Source: an uncultured Porphyromonadaceae bacterium (lineage in GTDB: Bacteria; Bacteroidota; Bacteroidia; Bacteroidales; Muribaculaceae). Taken from it: a stretch of DNA of 64,000 bases. The position numbers and the translations under genes are program-made. The stretch is taken from contig CALKRW010000036.1 of assembly GCA_937989585.1 (NCBI GenBank), positions 8,679 to 72,678 on the forward strand. The letters are read 5' to 3'. Below, piece after piece: positions 49,064-58,463 of this stretch. The notes beneath the pieces were generated by a model. It was not told the DNA's origin. It saw only the letters and a program-made list of their open reading frames with translations, and did no database searches. The stretch's first letter is position 1, and each line of letters opens with the position of its first letter.

Positions 49064-50113
49064 ATGTCAATCTTTAAAGACAAGACTCTGCTGATCACCG
49101 GTGGTACCGGCTCGTTCGGCAATGCTGTACTGCGCCGTTTTCTTAAAACGGACATCAAAGAAATCCGTATTTTCTCGCGCGACGAGAAGAAGCAGGATGA
49201 TATGCGTCACGAGTATCAGGTGCGCTACCCCGAGGTGGCTCACAAAATTAAGTTTTTCATCGGCGATGTACGCTCGCTCGAGAGCTGCCGTTCGGTGATG
49301 CCTGGTGTGGACTATATCTTTCACGCAGCGGCTCTCAAACAAGTGCCCAGTTGCGAGTTTTTCCCTCTTGAGGCCGTAAAGACGAACGTAATCGGCACTG
49401 ACAATGTATTGACTGCAGCTATTGAGGCTAAAGTTAAATGCGTAATCTGTCTTTCTACCGACAAGGCCGCTTATCCCATCAACGCTATGGGTATCACAAA
49501 GGCTATCGAAGAAAAAGTGGCTGTGGCCAAAAGCCGCTTCTCAGGCGACACCAAAATCTGTTGCACACGTTACGGCAACGTGATGTGTTCGCGCGGTTCG
49601 GTTATACCATTATGGATTGAACAGATACGCTCCGGTAACCCCATCACCATTACCGAGCCGACGATGACACGTTTCATCATGAGTCTCGACGAGGCTGTCG
49701 ATCTGGTGCTTTTTGCTTTTGAGCACGGTAAGAATGGTGATATTCTCGTTCAGAAGGCACCGGCGTGCACAATCGCTACTCAAGCAGAAGCTGTATGTGA
49801 TCTTTTTGGCGGTAAGAAAGAAGATATTCGAGTGATTGGTATCCGCCATGGAGAAAAGATGTACGAAACTCTTCTCACAAATGAAGAATGTGAAAAAGCC
49901 GAAGATATGGGCAATTTCTATCGTGTTCCTGCTGACAACCGCGGACTCAACTATGACAAATATTTCCGAGAAGGTGATGAAACACGTAATCCGCTTCACG
50001 AGTTTGACTCGAATAACACTCGTTTATTGAATTTAGAAGAGACCAAAGCCAAAATCGCCTCCCTCGAATACATCCAAAATGAGCTCAACGGCAACGGCAA
50101 CTTCGTACAATGA
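49064..50113 (+). CDS. fnlA: UDP-GlcNAc 4,6-dehydratase/5-epimerase (FnlA/CapE)
   Basis: 349 residues. An extended SDR protein with the nucleotide motif LLITGGTGSFGNAVLRRFL, FIGDVRSLESC, FHAAALKQVPSCEFFPLEAV and STDKAAYPINAMGITKA. In the last, a Met occupies the place where many SDRs have the catalytic Tyr. Together with the following two genes it forms the UDP-L-FucNAc pathway: FnlA/CapE dehydrates and epimerises UDP-GlcNAc. It overlaps fnlB by 4 bp. Confidence 0.88.
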   Translation: MSIFKDKTLLITGGTGSFGNAVLRRFLKTDIKEIRIFSRDEKKQDDMRHEYQVRYPEVAHKIKFFIGDVRSLESCRSVMPGVDYIFHAAALKQVPSCEFFPLEAVKTNVIGTDNVLTAAIEAKVKCVICLSTDKAAYPINAMGITKAIEEKVAVAKSRFSGDTKICCTRYGNVMCSRGSVIPLWIEQIRSGNPITITEPTMTRFIMSLDEAVDLVLFAFEHGKNGDILVQKAPACTIATQAEAVCDLFGGKKEDIRVIGIRHGEKMYETLLTNEECEKAEDMGNFYRVPADNRGLNYDKYFREGDETRNPLHEFDSNNTRLLNLEETKAKIASLEYIQNELNGNGNFVQ

Positions 50114-51315
50114 AATTACTAATTACCGGCGCCAAGGGTTTTGTTGGCCGAAATCTTTGCGCTCAGCTCAATAATATCAGGGATGGCAAGGCTCGCTGCT
50201 ACCCGGTGGAGATTGATGAGGTGTTCGAATACGACATCGACTCGACACCCGAGGAGCTCGACCGCTATTGTCGCGAGGCGGACTTTGTGTTCAACCTCGC
50301 GGGCGTCAACCGACCCAAAGACAACGACGAGTTTATGGCCGGAAATTTCGGCTTCGCCTCGACCCTGCTCGACACCCTCAAAAAGCACGGCAACAATTGC
50401 CCGGTGATGCTTTCGTCGTCGATACAGGCCACATTGATAGGCCGTTACGGGCAGAGCGACTATGGCCGCAGCAAGCTCGCCGGCGAGGAACTATTCTTCG
50501 AATACGGTCGCGAGACCGGCGCCAAGGTGCTCGTATACCGCTTCCCCAACCTCTTCGGCAAGTGGTGCCGACCGAACTACAACTCGGCCGTAGCGACTTT
50601 CTGCAACAATATCGCCAACGACCTGCCTATACAGGTCAACGACCCCGCCGTGGAGCTCGAATTGCTCTACATCGACGACCTTGTCGAGGAAATGATTGCA
50701 GCTCTGTCTGGCAATGAGCATCACTGCGAATTCGACGGCGTCGACACCGTCTTGCGCCAGGATGGCCGCTACTGCGCCGTACCGACAACATTCCACGTCA
50801 CCCTCGGCGAAATTGTCGGTCTGCTGAATCAGTTCGCCGAGATGCCGTCCACGCTGACAATCCCCGAGATACCTGCCGACAGTTTCGCAAAACGCCTCTT
50901 CTCGACCTACCTCTCATATTTGCCCAAGGACAAGGCTGTGTTCGACCTCAAGATGAACTGCGATGACCGTGGCTCGTTCACCGAACTCGTCCACACTCCC
51001 AACTGCGGCCAGGTAAGCATCAACATTTCGAAGCCCGGCATCACAAAGGGGCAGCACTGGCACAACACCAAGTGGGAGCAGTTTATCGTTGTCAAAGGCC
51101 ACGGACTCATACAGATGCGTAAGGAAGGCACCGACGAGATTCTCGAATACGAAGTGTCTGGCGACCATATCCAAAGCGTCATAATGCTCCCCGGCTACAC
51201 CCACAACATCATCAACCTCTCCGACACCGAAGACCTCGTCACAGTAATGTACTGCAACGAAATCTTCGACCCCAAGCACCCCGATACGTTCTTTGATCCA
51301 GTAGTCAAAGAATAA
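50110..51315 (+). CDS. fnlB: Bifunctional reductase/epimerase (FnlB/CapF)
   Basis: 401 residues in two domains. An N-terminal SDR (LLITGAKGFVGRNLCAQL, VMLSSSIQATLIGRYGQ, YGRSK as YxxxK) covers about residues 1-285. A C-terminal cupin has its metal site in GITKGQHWHNTKWEQFIVVK (about 286-401). CapF uses the cupin for C3 epimerisation and the SDR for NADPH-dependent reduction, producing UDP-L-6-deoxytalose-type intermediate toward L-FucNAc. Both motifs are intact. It ends 41 bp before fnlC. Confidence 0.88.
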   Translation: MKLLITGAKGFVGRNLCAQLNNIRDGKARCYPVEIDEVFEYDIDSTPEELDRYCREADFVFNLAGVNRPKDNDEFMAGNFGFASTLLDTLKKHGNNCPVMLSSSIQATLIGRYGQSDYGRSKLAGEELFFEYGRETGAKVLVYRFPNLFGKWCRPNYNSAVATFCNNIANDLPIQVNDPAVELELLYIDDLVEEMIAALSGNEHHCEFDGVDTVLRQDGRYCAVPTTFHVTLGEIVGLLNQFAEMPSTLTIPEIPADSFAKRLFSTYLSYLPKDKAVFDLKMNCDDRGSFTELVHTPNCGQVSINISKPGITKGQHWHNTKWEQFIVVKGHGLIQMRKEGTDEILEYEVSGDHIQSVIMLPGYTHNIINLSDTEDLVTVMYCNEIFDPKHPDTFFDPVVKE

Positions 51316-51356
51316 TTATAATTTAAAACGCATAATTAATTGTTTGACTTTCAATT

Positions 51357-52538
51357 ATGAAACTCGACTATTCAGATATAAAGTTTGCTGAAAATGGCAA
51401 ACTCAAACTGTTGATCATAGTCGGCACGCGCCCCGAGATTATCCGCCTCGCTGCAACCATCAACAAGTGTCGCAAATATTTCGACGTAATCCTGGCACAC
51501 ACGGGCCAAAATTACGATTACAACCTCAACGGCGTGTTCTTCAAAGATCTTAAACTCGCTGATCCCGAAGTGTATATGGACGCTGTCGGCGACGATCTCG
51601 GCGCGACCGTAGGCAACATCATCAACTGTTCCTACAAGCTTATGGCAGCCACGCAGCCCGATGCGCTGCTCATTCTTGGCGACACCAACTCGTGCCTCTC
51701 GGCCATTCCCGCCAAGCGCCTGCACATACCCATATTCCACATGGAAGCCGGCAACCGCTGCAAGGACGAATGCCTCCCCGAAGAGACCAACCGACGCATC
51801 GTAGACATCATCTCCGACGTCAACATCGCCTACTCCGAGCACGCACGCCGCTACCTCGCCGACTGCGGTCTGCCCAAAGAGCGCACCTACGTCAGCGGTT
51901 CGCCTATGGCCGAAGTCCTTCACGAGAACCTCGCCGAAATCGAAGCCAGCGACATCCACAGCCGCCTCGGCCTCGAAAAAGGCAAATACATACTTCTGAG
52001 CGCCCACCGCGAGGAAAATATCGACACCGAAAAGAACTTCCTCAGCCTCTTCAACGCCATCAACGCCATCGCCGAGCGCTATGGTATGCCCATCCTCTAC
52101 AGCTGCCATCCACGTAGCCGCAAACGCCTCGAAACCAGCGGTTTCAAACTTCATCCCCTCGTAATACAACACGAGCCCCTCGGCTTCCACGACTACAACT
52201 GCCTGCAGATGAACGCCGCTGCTGTCATCTCAGACTCCGGCACCCTGCCCGAAGAATCGAGCTTCTTCACCTCCGTCGGCCACCCCTTCCCCGCCATCTG
52301 CATCCGCACATCGACCGAACGTCCCGAAAGCCTCGACAAGGCAGGCTTCATCCTCGCCGGCATCGATGAGAAATCGCTCCTCCAGGCCGTCGACACCGCC
52401 ATCTCGATGAACCGCGCCGGCGACCACGGCACCCCCGTCGACGTCTACACCGGCGAAAACGTCAGCAACATCATCGTAAAACTCATCCAGTCCTACACCG
52501 GCGTCGTAAACAAAATGGTCTGGCGCAAAGAGATTTGA
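51357..52538 (+). CDS. fnlC: UDP-N-acetylglucosamine 2-epimerase family (FnlC/CapG)
   Basis: 393 residues. Family motifs: LIIVGTRPEIIRLAATINKC, LAHTGQNYDYNLNGVFFKDL, IFHMEAGNRCKDECLPEETN, ILLSAHREENID and VISDSGTLPEESSFF. CapG/FnlC makes the final C2 epimerisation to UDP-L-FucNAc. It overlaps wbuB by 4 bp. The GC-rich codon use contrasts with the variable core. Residues of the active site are all visible. Confidence 0.9.
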   Translation: MKLDYSDIKFAENGKLKLLIIVGTRPEIIRLAATINKCRKYFDVILAHTGQNYDYNLNGVFFKDLKLADPEVYMDAVGDDLGATVGNIINCSYKLMAATQPDALLILGDTNSCLSAIPAKRLHIPIFHMEAGNRCKDECLPEETNRRIVDIISDVNIAYSEHARRYLADCGLPKERTYVSGSPMAEVLHENLAEIEASDIHSRLGLEKGKYILLSAHREENIDTEKNFLSLFNAINAIAERYGMPILYSCHPRSRKRLETSGFKLHPLVIQHEPLGFHDYNCLQMNAAAVISDSGTLPEESSFFTSVGHPFPAICIRTSTERPESLDKAGFILAGIDEKSLLQAVDTAISMNRAGDHGTPVDVYTGENVSNIIVKLIQSYTGVVNKMVWRKEI

Positions 52539-53758
52539 TGAAGATACTTATTGTTTCCCAATATTATTACCCCGAGCAGTTTCAGATTAATGAAATTGCG
52601 CCCGAGCTTGTTAGGCGAGGTCACAAAGTAACCGTTCTTTGTGGCCTTCCCAACTATCCCAAGGGCGTTATTTTTGAGGGATATGCCAACAATCAATCCG
52701 TTGCGCAACGCGAGAAGGAATATTTTACTCAAACAGGCGTCGAGGTTGTGCATGTACGACAGACTCCGCGAGGCAACAATCCCTTGAGCCTTATACGCAA
52801 CTATCTGAGTTTTGCGAGAAACAGCATCAAAGTAGTACGTGAATTTGATGACGACTTCGACATCGTACTGGGCTATCAGCTTAGCCCCATAACGAGTATG
52901 TTTGCCGCGCGAGAATATAAGCGATTGCATGGTACTCCGTTGCTGTTCTACACACTAGACATATGGCCCGTTTCTGCTCTGGGCATGCTAAAAAGCAAGT
53001 TCAATCCCCTGATGTGGCTAGTGGCGGGAATAAGCAAAAAGTTGTATAATTTGGCCGATCGCATACTCGTAACAAGTCGTCCCTTTGCCGATTATCTACA
53101 CCAAGCAAACAGCGTAGATCCCCATAGGATAGCATATCTACCGCAGCATGCCTCTGCAGCGATGCTTGAACTGAACCTTGACAAGCAGAACGACACCGGA
53201 CGTGTAGACTTTATGTTTGCTGGCAATCTCGGTAAAGGGCAGCGCATCGATGTCATTGTAAAAGCGGCGGTAACACTTGGTCCAAGAACTGATTACCGTA
53301 TACACTTAGTGGGCGACGGACGTATGAAAGAACAGCTTGAAAAGATGGTCAAAGCTTATGGACTTGAAGACAACATCATATTTCACGGCAATCAGCGCCG
53401 CGAAGATATGCCCGATTTTTATTGCATGGCCGATGCTCTTTTAATAACTTTAAGAGGTAACAACGAGGTTGGAAACACAATGCCGGGCAAGCTGCAGATG
53501 TATATGACCACCGGTAAACCAATTTTAGGTGCTATCAATGGAGCTGCCAAAGAAGTCATAGAAGAATCAGGCTGCGGCAAATGTGTTGGCGCCGGCGATT
53601 ATAAAGGCTTAGCTCGAATAATGGAAGATTTCATTATGCACAACGAAGCCTATACTGATTGTGGCGCAAAAGCACGATTTTACTTTGCGGCTCATTTCAC
53701 TCTCGAAAACTATATAAACGGATTGGAAACAGAAATGTTTAAACTGACAAATAAATGA
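52535..53758 (+). CDS. wbuB: L-FucNAc transferase-like glycosyltransferase (WbuB)
   Basis: 407 residues, GT4 family. Its start, MKILIVSQYYYPEQFQINEI, and the block APELVRRGHKVTVLCGLPNY are those of WbuB-type transferases. The donor site shows DFMFAGNLGKGQRIDVIVKA and the C-terminus shows DALLITLRGNNEVGNTMPGK. In E. coli O26-type clusters wbuB follows fnlABC and adds L-FucNAc; the same order here supports that role. It may be the second glycosylation step after the initiating transferase. Confidence 0.85.
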   Translation: MMKILIVSQYYYPEQFQINEIAPELVRRGHKVTVLCGLPNYPKGVIFEGYANNQSVAQREKEYFTQTGVEVVHVRQTPRGNNPLSLIRNYLSFARNSIKVVREFDDDFDIVLGYQLSPITSMFAAREYKRLHGTPLLFYTLDIWPVSALGMLKSKFNPLMWLVAGISKKLYNLADRILVTSRPFADYLHQANSVDPHRIAYLPQHASAAMLELNLDKQNDTGRVDFMFAGNLGKGQRIDVIVKAAVTLGPRTDYRIHLVGDGRMKEQLEKMVKAYGLEDNIIFHGNQRREDMPDFYCMADALLITLRGNNEVGNTMPGKLQMYMTTGKPILGAINGAAKEVIEESGCGKCVGAGDYKGLARIMEDFIMHNEAYTDCGAKARFYFAAHFTLENYINGLETEMFKLTNK

Positions 53759-54783
53759 AATTGAAGATACTACTGCGAGGCAAAGCCCTTTACCAAGAAC
53801 CCGATAGAATATGGATAGCTCGTGGTATGAGTTTTTTCGCGGTCGACTATTCGGGCAAGCGCGTCAGCAGAATTTTTCGGGTCGGCGGTCTAAAAGACCG
53901 GATATTAAGTTGCCATCGTCTGTCGGGTCAGTTGCTTCGTGTGGGCTTGCATCATCTCTTGCCACTAAACAACGGTAATATACTGGTTACAGCCAAACGA
54001 AAGACATATATATTTTCCCCTAATGGCGAAATTGTCAACATCTGGAGCGGCTATCAGGGCAACAAACCTGGCCATCAGGGCGTTTGCGTCACACCCGACG
54101 GAACAATATTCTTTGCCGAATATCTCCTTAACACCAATCGCGACCACGATATTCAACTCTGGCGAAGCTCCGACAATGGTATGACATTTCATACGGTAAA
54201 AACATGGCCGGCAGGTGATATCCGCCATCTTCATTTTGTAAAGTGGGATAAATTCGAACAATGCCTGTGGCTCGGAACGGGCGATTATGGTGAGAATGGC
54301 GCCGAAAACCGTCTTTATCGCTCCGCAGACAATGGCGACACATGGGAACTCATCGGGCAGTATAGCCAGAACTGGCGTGCTATCGGTGTATGCTTCACCG
54401 AAGATGCCTTGCTATGGGGCACCGATGCCGGCTCTTGCCCGGATACCGTCCATTTTGTTCGTATGGATCGCAAAACACATCAACTTGAGCTCCTCTCTGA
54501 CATAGAAGGTCCGTGCCATGGTTGCGCATCGTTAGACGATGGCAGAGCTTTTTTCTCTACTGGCGTAGAAGGAGGCGAAAACGAAAAAGACAACTTAGCC
54601 CGCCTCAAAGAATACAGTGACGGCACTCTCCGCGATATAATGAAACTCCAAAAAGATTGTTGGCCACTCATCCTCCAATATGGTGTAATGCGTTTCCCCC
54701 TCGGCACCGATAACTGCTCAAAATTGGTATTCACGACAATGGGTTTAAAAGGCCACGGCGAAAAGATAATTATCGAACAATGA
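53755..54783 (+). CDS. Cytoplasmic BNR/sialidase-like beta-propeller protein
   Basis: 342 residues without a signal peptide or membrane segment. It carries Asp-box (BNR) motifs of the type S-x-D-x-G-x-T-W: SSDNGMTFHTVKTW and SADNGDTWELIG. Repeated blades suggest a propeller fold (LLPLNNGNILVTAKRK, GVCVTPDGTIFFAEYL, CLWLGTGDYG). Sialidases and related glycosidases share this fold, but the catalytic residues cannot be confirmed. Being cytoplasmic inside a synthesis operon is unusual. It overlaps wbuB and the next ATP-grasp gene by 4 bp each. The function is unknown. Confidence 0.65.
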   Translation: MKLKILLRGKALYQEPDRIWIARGMSFFAVDYSGKRVSRIFRVGGLKDRILSCHRLSGQLLRVGLHHLLPLNNGNILVTAKRKTYIFSPNGEIVNIWSGYQGNKPGHQGVCVTPDGTIFFAEYLLNTNRDHDIQLWRSSDNGMTFHTVKTWPAGDIRHLHFVKWDKFEQCLWLGTGDYGENGAENRLYRSADNGDTWELIGQYSQNWRAIGVCFTEDALLWGTDAGSCPDTVHFVRMDRKTHQLELLSDIEGPCHGCASLDDGRAFFSTGVEGGENEKDNLARLKEYSDGTLRDIMKLQKDCWPLILQYGVMRFPLGTDNCSKLVFTTMGLKGHGEKIIIEQ

Positions 54784-55949
54784 CAAAAGCGAAAGTTCTT
54801 ATCCTCGATGGAGACGCAGCTCACGCGGTGGCTATTATGGAGTGTCTGAAGAAATCGGGTTATGCTACCGCTGTTATTTGCTCAGAGACACTAAGCTATG
54901 GCTACCATTCCCGTCTTGCCGACGAGCGATTTGTTGGTCCCGACAGCCATTCGCCGGAATATGACTCTTTTTTGATAGATTTCTTAAAGAATAATCATTT
55001 CGACGTTCTCATACCCACTTCCGATGCTACCGCTGAATTTATGAGCCGTAATAAGGCTGAATTGAGACCGATTACAGGAGTTCTGATGCCAGATATGGAC
55101 GTTTTTATGAAAGCCTACGACAAGAACCAACTTATGGAAGTATGTAGGTGTAATAAATTCCCGCATCCGCTTACCGTTGACCTGTCGAAGACTCCGACAG
55201 ACGCTCCCGAACTAAAAAAATTTCCATTCCCGGCCTTGATTAAGCCAAATCTTACGTCCGGCGGTCGAGGTATGACACTTGTCAATAATTTCGCTGAATT
55301 TAAAGAAACATACCCGAATATCAAGGAACAATACGGAGACTGCCATTTGCAGCAATTTATTAAACCAGGAGGTCGACAGATTAAAGTTCAGATTTTTACA
55401 GATAATAATTGTCATCCGCTTTGTTCGTCTGTAATTTGGAAGCAACGCTATTATCCCGTAAACGGTGGTAGCAGTTGCTGCAACATTACTATTGAAGACG
55501 ACAAGACAGTGGAAATCTGCTCAATGGTTCTCAAAAAGATTGGTTGGGTAGGGTTTGCTGATTTTGACTTGATTGAAAACCCTCTTACAGGAGAACTGCT
55601 GATAATGGAAATCAATCCGCGTATTCCTGCTTGTGTTAGATCTGCCTTTAAGTCCGGTGCCGACTATGCCACAATGATAGCTGATACTGTTTTAAACAAA
55701 TCCATTAAAAAACAAGTTTACCGCCCTGGGGTGAGATTGCGTCATCTAGGTTTCGATATACTATGGTTTCTTAAAAGTCCAAATAGACTTACAGTCAAAC
55801 CTTCTTGGTTTCGCTTTTTTGGTCGCAAGACATATTATCAAGATTGGGTCGGCTTCGGAGTGTATTCCTTTATTTGCGGAACGCTCGGCAACTTACGCAA
55901 ACTCAGGAACTCCGAATTTAGGGCAGCTAAAGGCGGTGTGAAGATATGA
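54780..55949 (+). CDS. ATP-grasp ligase-like protein
   Basis: 389 residues. Organisation of a carboxylate-amine ligase: preATP-grasp region (MTKAKVLILDGDAAHAVAIM), FPFPALIKPNLTSGGRGMTL (ATP-grasp Lys and Gly-rich loop), and VGFADFDLIENP followed by LLIMEINPRIPACVRSAFKS (metal ligands Glu, Asn). It would form an amide or peptide bond using ATP. It overlaps its neighbours by 4 bp each. With the TupA-like and CapA-like genes, this is the third sign that the repeat unit may carry an amino-acid-type substituent. The substrate is unknown. Confidence 0.75.
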   Translation: MTKAKVLILDGDAAHAVAIMECLKKSGYATAVICSETLSYGYHSRLADERFVGPDSHSPEYDSFLIDFLKNNHFDVLIPTSDATAEFMSRNKAELRPITGVLMPDMDVFMKAYDKNQLMEVCRCNKFPHPLTVDLSKTPTDAPELKKFPFPALIKPNLTSGGRGMTLVNNFAEFKETYPNIKEQYGDCHLQQFIKPGGRQIKVQIFTDNNCHPLCSSVIWKQRYYPVNGGSSCCNITIEDDKTVEICSMVLKKIGWVGFADFDLIENPLTGELLIMEINPRIPACVRSAFKSGADYATMIADTVLNKSIKKQVYRPGVRLRHLGFDILWFLKSPNRLTVKPSWFRFFGRKTYYQDWVGFGVYSFICGTLGNLRKLRNSEFRAAKGGVKI

Positions 55950-57016
55950 AGAAAAGTGATAAACTTATGGCCCTTATTTCAATTTGGGGCATACTATTGG
56001 TATTGATTGGACACAGCGGTTTTACCGACCTTGAAATAGCGTCAAAGCTTTCGGATATCCATCTATGGATTTATAGTTTCCATATGCCATTGTTCTTCTT
56101 TGTTTCGGGATATCTTTACTCATTGACCAACAAATCATTCAATAAAATCAACCGACGAAAATTTATGTGGAAAAAGTTTAAACGACTTTTAATCCCATAT
56201 TTTGTACTAGGGACGATAATATTTGTAATTAAATTAGTATTTTCATCTCTTTCATCGGTGACAAGGGAGTTTTCCATCAAAGGCTTCATATATATGTTTC
56301 TTGTGCCACAGTCTGCCGACAGCACGCTCGGCTTCTTATGGTATGTAGAGACATTATTTGTTATCTTTTTAATAGTCAGCGTTATACCCCCCACCGCACA
56401 TGTTTACTCAGATCGGTCTCGCATTTCACTCAAAAACAGCGCATTCACCATATGCAACATTATTCTATGTTGGGGATTATGGTTTTTCCTGCCATCGTCG
56501 TCGAAAGCATCATTTCTTAATTTGACCAGTGTATTATGGTATCTTCCCTTTTTCCTATTTGGAATCCTGTTCCAAACCAATGGCGGAGAAAACATGATTT
56601 TTAAGATATCGAGAGGAAAGGCTGCTTATTTTTGGATATTGCTATGCCTTGTAATTCACATTTCATTGCTGTTCGGTCTCAGACCTTATATTCCGATAAA
56701 AATTTGTAATATACTCACAGCTTTATCCGGACTAAGCTTTTCAATTTTACTCTGCCAAAAGCTATTAAGTTTCCGTTTTATACATAAATTGATTCTCCCT
56801 CAGTCTGATAAAGTATATACACTCTATCTTTTATCTTGGTTTGGTCAATATCCGGCTCAAATTCTGACTATCAATATACTGCACCTCAACTGGTTCATAT
56901 GCTTCTGTGCGATTTTTATCAGTAGCACATTGTTCCCGCTTATTGTGCATTGGATTATTGGCAAGCTTTCGAAGAAGTATAACTTGACATTTATAAAACT
57001 TACAATAGGATACTGA
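55946..57016 (+). CDS. Acyltransferase 3 family membrane protein
   Basis: 356 residues, about ten membrane helices. The family signature is seen in MALISIWGILLVLIGHSGFT, then LHLWIYSFHMPLFFFVSGYL-type (IYSFHMPLFFFVSGYLYS) and the RLLIPYFVLGTIIF segment with the conserved Arg. These integral-membrane transferases add acetyl or other acyl groups to sugars, often on the lipid-linked unit. AT-rich codon use resembles the variable core, although it lies right of fnlABC. Confidence 0.85.
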   Translation: MKKSDKLMALISIWGILLVLIGHSGFTDLEIASKLSDIHLWIYSFHMPLFFFVSGYLYSLTNKSFNKINRRKFMWKKFKRLLIPYFVLGTIIFVIKLVFSSLSSVTREFSIKGFIYMFLVPQSADSTLGFLWYVETLFVIFLIVSVIPPTAHVYSDRSRISLKNSAFTICNIILCWGLWFFLPSSSKASFLNLTSVLWYLPFFLFGILFQTNGGENMIFKISRGKAAYFWILLCLVIHISLLFGLRPYIPIKICNILTALSGLSFSILLCQKLLSFRFIHKLILPQSDKVYTLYLLSWFGQYPAQILTINILHLNWFICFCAIFISSTLFPLIVHWIIGKLSKKYNLTFIKLTIGY

Positions 57017-57030
57017 AATCTATTCTAATA

Positions 57031-57696
57031 ATGCTATATAAAATTTCCAAACGAGTCTTTGATATCGTCAGTGCGACCTTAGGCATCATTGTCACTTCAC
57101 CGCTGTGGGTGATAGGTGTTGTCGGCATTTTAATATCCGACCGCGGACCGCTGTTCTATGTTGCCACACGCATTGGCAAGGACAATAAGCCTTTCAAAAT
57201 GTATAAGTTCCGCTCGATGCGTGTCGCCAAGGCTGCCACCGAAGCGTCACTTCGACCCGAAGAAGACCGCATATTCCCTTTCGGCCATTTTATCCGCAAA
57301 GTCAAAATAGACGAGCTACCTCAGTTGCTCAACGTGCTCAATGGCACAATGTCTGTTATCGGCCCTCGTCCAGTCGCTCAAGACCAGTTCGAAATGTTCC
57401 GCTATGGCAAATGGAATGAAGCGGCAAAGTATCCCGTAGGTCTGAGCGGACCGGCTGCATTATATGATTTTATCTATGGCGACCAGTTCACCGACGAGGA
57501 TGAATATATGGAGAAAGTATATCCCACCCGAAGAGAACTCGAGTATATATATACCCAAAAAGCCGGTGTACTCTACGACCTCAAAATGATAATCTACACC
57601 GTTATCTGCATCTGCTACTCTTTTGCCGGCAAGCAATGCTCGTGGATGTTGAATGAATTTGTGGATGACGCCGATAAAACAATGTCGAAAAACTGA
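57031..57696 (+). CDS. Initiating sugar-phosphate transferase (PglC/WcaJ-like)
   Basis: 221 residues. One N-terminal hydrophobic re-entrant helix (FDIVSATLGIIVTSPLWVIG) precedes the conserved phosphoglycosyl transferase domain: YVATRIGKDNKPFKMYKFRS, then KVKIDELPQLLNVLNGTMSV with IGPRPV. This small monotopic type transfers a sugar phosphate from a nucleotide sugar to undecaprenyl phosphate, starting the repeat unit. A 4-amino-6-deoxy sugar made with the DegT gene downstream is a plausible first sugar. Confidence 0.88.
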   Translation: MLYKISKRVFDIVSATLGIIVTSPLWVIGVVGILISDRGPLFYVATRIGKDNKPFKMYKFRSMRVAKAATEASLRPEEDRIFPFGHFIRKVKIDELPQLLNVLNGTMSVIGPRPVAQDQFEMFRYGKWNEAAKYPVGLSGPAALYDFIYGDQFTDEDEYMEKVYPTRRELEYIYTQKAGVLYDLKMIIYTVICICYSFAGKQCSWMLNEFVDDADKTMSKN

Positions 57697-58380
57697 ATGA
57701 ATATGAAATACCTATTAGTAGTGGCACATCCCGACGACGAGGTTCTTGGCGCAGGGGCTTCAATATATAAATGGTCGCACAGTGGCGACACCGTCGATGT
57801 GGCCATAATGTGTACCGAAGCAAAAGCTCGTGCTTTCCGTCCTGAAGATAACGAATTAGACGACGACTTGAACTCGTCGGCCAACTTCTTGGGAATAAAC
57901 AAGAAATACGAGGCTACATTTCCTAATATCGAGATGAACACAGTGCCCCACATCAAACTTGTGCAGTTCATAGAATCCGCTATTAGGGACAGTGAACCCG
58001 ATATTGTCATTACCCATCATCCCGCTGACACCAACAACGACCACTTGCAGACATCGATGGCCTGTCAGGAGGCCATCCGCCTTTTCCAGCGTCAGCCATC
58101 TGTAAAGCCGATAAAAGAATTTTGGTATATGGAAGTGCCGTCCTGTAGCGAATGGGCCGTCAACGATGCTATGAATCTTTTCCGTCCAAACTGCTACGTC
58201 GAGATTGGCAGGGAAGCTGCGCAAGCAAAATGTAAAGCGTTGGCTATGTATCGTGGAGTGATGCGCCCCTATCCCCACCCGCGTAGCGACGAATATATTA
58301 TGGGGCTTGCAGCGGTGAGAGGCAGCCAGTGGGGATGCGACTTTGCCGAATCCTTTCAGGTTACGCTCCGAAGATATTAG
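57697..58380 (+). CDS. PIG-L family deacetylase
   Basis: 227 residues. PIG-L motifs LLVVAHPDDEVLGAGASI (zinc-binding AHPDDE) and ITHHPADTNNDHLQ (zinc-binding HPADxxxDH) are both present. This family removes N-acetyl groups from amino sugars using zinc. It starts one base after the stop of the initiating transferase. The substrate is probably the first sugar or a nucleotide-sugar intermediate. Confidence 0.87.
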   Translation: MNMKYLLVVAHPDDEVLGAGASIYKWSHSGDTVDVAIMCTEAKARAFRPEDNELDDDLNSSANFLGINKKYEATFPNIEMNTVPHIKLVQFIESAIRDSEPDIVITHHPADTNNDHLQTSMACQEAIRLFQRQPSVKPIKEFWYMEVPSCSEWAVNDAMNLFRPNCYVEIGREAAQAKCKALAMYRGVMRPYPHPRSDEYIMGLAAVRGSQWGCDFAESFQVTLRRY

Positions 58381-58463
58381 TTACAATATAATTTTTCAAG
58401 TCATTGAGGCGTTTTTGTAATTAAATGCTTTGTTCACAAAAAGTTAAATAATAGCACAAAAGT

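Noticed and set aside
51372..52190. Long open frame (272 aa) on the minus strand
   Set aside because: It lies wholly inside fnlC, which has clear epimerase motifs; the antisense product is low-complexity (Val, Ala, Glu, Gly) as expected from GC-rich codons read backwards.
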